Shown here: in pieces, positions 62,381 through 64,000 of the stretch | Layout of the letters: every line of letters begins with the position of its first letter | Position numbering within the stretch: the first letter of the stretch is position 1 | NCBI GenBank assembly: GCA_023014485.1 | Contig: JAJOZX010000995.1 | Location: forward strand, 61,001-125,000 | Source of the DNA: Bathynomus jamesi | Taxonomy: Eukaryota; Arthropoda; Malacostraca; Isopoda; Cirolanidae | DNA: 64,000 nucleotides | Reading direction: 5' to 3' | The notes under the pieces: generated by a model | The model's input: the letters and a program-made list of their open reading frames with translations, nothing else | What the model was told of the DNA's origin: nothing | Database searches by the model: none | Made by a program: the position numbers and the translations under genes

Positions 62381-63804
62381 ACCTTACCTTACCTTACAAC
62401 CTTACAAAGGTTCCGCGTGATGATTTCTCACTTCGCGAAGGTCAAGCTTATCGCCCCTCCTCTCGAGTTGGCCTGGTGGAGTAGTGAGTTGGATTTTTGC
62501 GCTCTCCACCTCACATAGCCAAGTACGCCCGGCTCATCGGGGATTGTTCTGAGCCAGGCGTCTAGTCTTCTTTTGAAGATTTCCACTGCAACTCCCTTCG
62601 TGTTTCTTAGGTCTTTGGGCAACTGATTAAACAGTTTTGGTCCTCTCACTACAAAACTATTTTCTTTCAGGGTTAAGGATGTTCCCTGTCTCGCCTTCAA
62701 TTTGGGAATACGACACAGTCTACCGTTTCTACTTTCCACCGTTGTTTGGGGAGTTATGGGATTCAGAGTAAGATTAGGGACTAGTTTCTCCATTATTTTC
62801 CAAGTGTAAATAATGGTGTATCTCTCTCTTCTCCTTTCCAGTGAATATAGGTCTAGTTCTCGTAACCTTTCCCAGTAATTTAGTTCTTTGCACCCATTGA
62901 TCTTGGCTGTGAAGCTTCTTTGGATCCCCTCCAGCTGTCTAATGTCTTCTTTTTTATATGGGGATGTTAGGACCGAGCAGTATTCCAATTTGGGTATTAT
63001 CAGGGTTTTCAGTAGAGGAATCATTACATTCCTATCCCTTCGTTTAAAGGTTCTCAATATCTGACCCGTTATTCTCCTTGCTCTGTTTACTACTATCTTA
63101 TGTTGTGTTTCAAATTTTGCATCATGTGTCATTACAACCCCTAAATCTTTTGCTCTGGAATTTCTCTGAATTTCCTGTCCATTTGGGGTATAATATTCCA
63201 TGGACTTTAGGTCTTTTCTTTTTCCGTACCGTAATAGCTGAAATTTCTCGGTGTTAAACTTCATATTGTTGTCTTCCGTCCACTTGTAGATTTTGTTTAT
63301 GTCGGTTTGTAGAGATCCTATGTCTTCTGGGTTTCTTATTTTTCTACTGATCTTTGTGTCATCCGCAAAGGATGTTACAGTGCTGTCTCTGGTAACGTCC
63401 TCATCTATGTCAGTTAGCATGATTATGAAGAGTAGTGGAGCTAATACTGTTCCCTGTGGTACCGAGCTGAGGACCTCTGATTCTGATTAAGATACTCCTT
63501 GTACTGTAACGACTTGCCTCCGCTCTCTAAGGAAATTATATATCCATTTCCCTACGTTTCCTGTTATTCCCATATATTTCAGTTTATGTATTATGATTCC
63601 GTGGTCACACTTGTCGAACGCTTTAGCAAAGTCTGTGTATAGTACATCATAGTTTTCATTACTTTCAAGTGAATCAATAATGTTGTTGTAGTGTTCCATT
63701 AGTTGTGATAGGCATGATCTGCCTGACCTAAACCCATGTTGGTTATCATTTAATTTTTTTCTGAGTTTCCAAAAAGTCATAGATTTTCTGTCTAACTATT
63801 CTTT

Positions 63805-63808
<4 letters not shown>
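62381..63808 (-). mobile_element. CR1-like family 3 copy, 5'-truncated
   Basis: Ends 3' in a (GTAAG)n-like tail (plus strand ACCTTACCTTACCTTACAAC at 62381) and 5' at the (TA)n of 63809. The coding part is listed next. Confidence 0.82.
62428..63795 (-). pseudogene. CR1-like family 3 ORF2, RT to C-terminus
   Basis: RT blocks: [40 protein letters not shown] (first catalytic Asp), SSVPQGTVLAPLLFIIM and the palm VTSFADDTKISRKI. The C-terminal region follows, with QLEGIQRSFTAKINGCKELN and LPKDLRNTKGVAVEIFKRRL to the stop at 62428. A TAA at about 63487 lies between GVS and SESEV, and an A-run shift occurs near 63755. The long open stretch 63420-62428 makes it younger than its relative at 30670-31415. 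Confidence 0.87.
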
Positions 63809-63899
<91 letters not shown>

Positions 63900-64000
63900 A
63901 TAGTAAAACCCATATATATATATCGGGTTGGTCTTTTTTGAATACATTCATGAAAGGCTCTTTATATGAATAAGAATTGAATACAAAAGACTTCTTCTGG
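63809..64000. repeat. Long (TA)n tract and unassigned right edge
   Basis: About 44 TA dinucleotides to 63897, then AT-rich DNA with no feature that I can support. GGGTTGGTCTTTTTTGAATA at 63925 could be an element end cut by the window edge. Confidence 0.85.

Overview
The window is eukaryotic, repeat-dense intergenic DNA with no host protein-coding gene that I can recognise. Almost everything identifiable is a transposable element, a relic of one, a microsatellite, or a tandem array. The mix suggests an invertebrate, most likely an arthropod: several CR1/Jockey-like non-LTR families, Penelope-like elements, Tc1/mariner, pogo and hAT DNA transposons, and very abundant (TA)n, (GA)n and (CA)n tracts. 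The arthropod assignment is inference; no host gene or rRNA anchors it.

Layout. 1-9 kb: non-LTR relics, a pogo relic, a DD41D-spaced mariner element, a small TTAA-flanked MITE, an internally deleted mariner-type element, and an 1.8 kb element with inverted ends around a protein family I cannot name. 9.0-26.3 kb: seven copies of one CR1 family lie head to tail, all on the minus strand, each bounded on both sides by a (GA)n tract. Copy C (18155-23727) looks full length, with intact ORF1 and one frameshift in ORF2. 27.2-29.8 kb: a second CR1 family, split by an 847 bp hAT-type element with a perfect 8 bp target duplication. 30.7-36.8 kb: two more non-LTR fragments, two mariner-type elements side by side, and a hAT-type MITE. 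37.1-39.6 kb: a Penelope-like element (RT plus GIY-YIG) with long inverted ends carrying hammerhead-like motifs.

39.6-44.1 kb holds the most unusual structure: about 17 units of ~265 bp, each with a tRNA-like sequence (A box, B box, T-run). Fourteen units run one way and three run the other, and a (TA)n tract sits at each end. A diverged smaller relative with the same plan lies at 61.6-62.3 kb.

45.1-61.6 kb is a set of nested insertions. A Penelope-like element is split into halves 13.7 kb apart by a minus-strand Jockey-like element. That element is itself split by three hAT transposons and one hAT MITE. hAT-b (50713-54784) has an uninterrupted 894-residue transposase, matching ends and a perfect target duplication, and is the best candidate for a recently active element. 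hAT-a has a five-exon transposase gene with one nonsense codon; hAT-d carries three lesions. The window closes with a CR1-like fragment (62.4-63.8 kb), whose family also occurs at 30.7-31.4 kb, and a long (TA)n tract.
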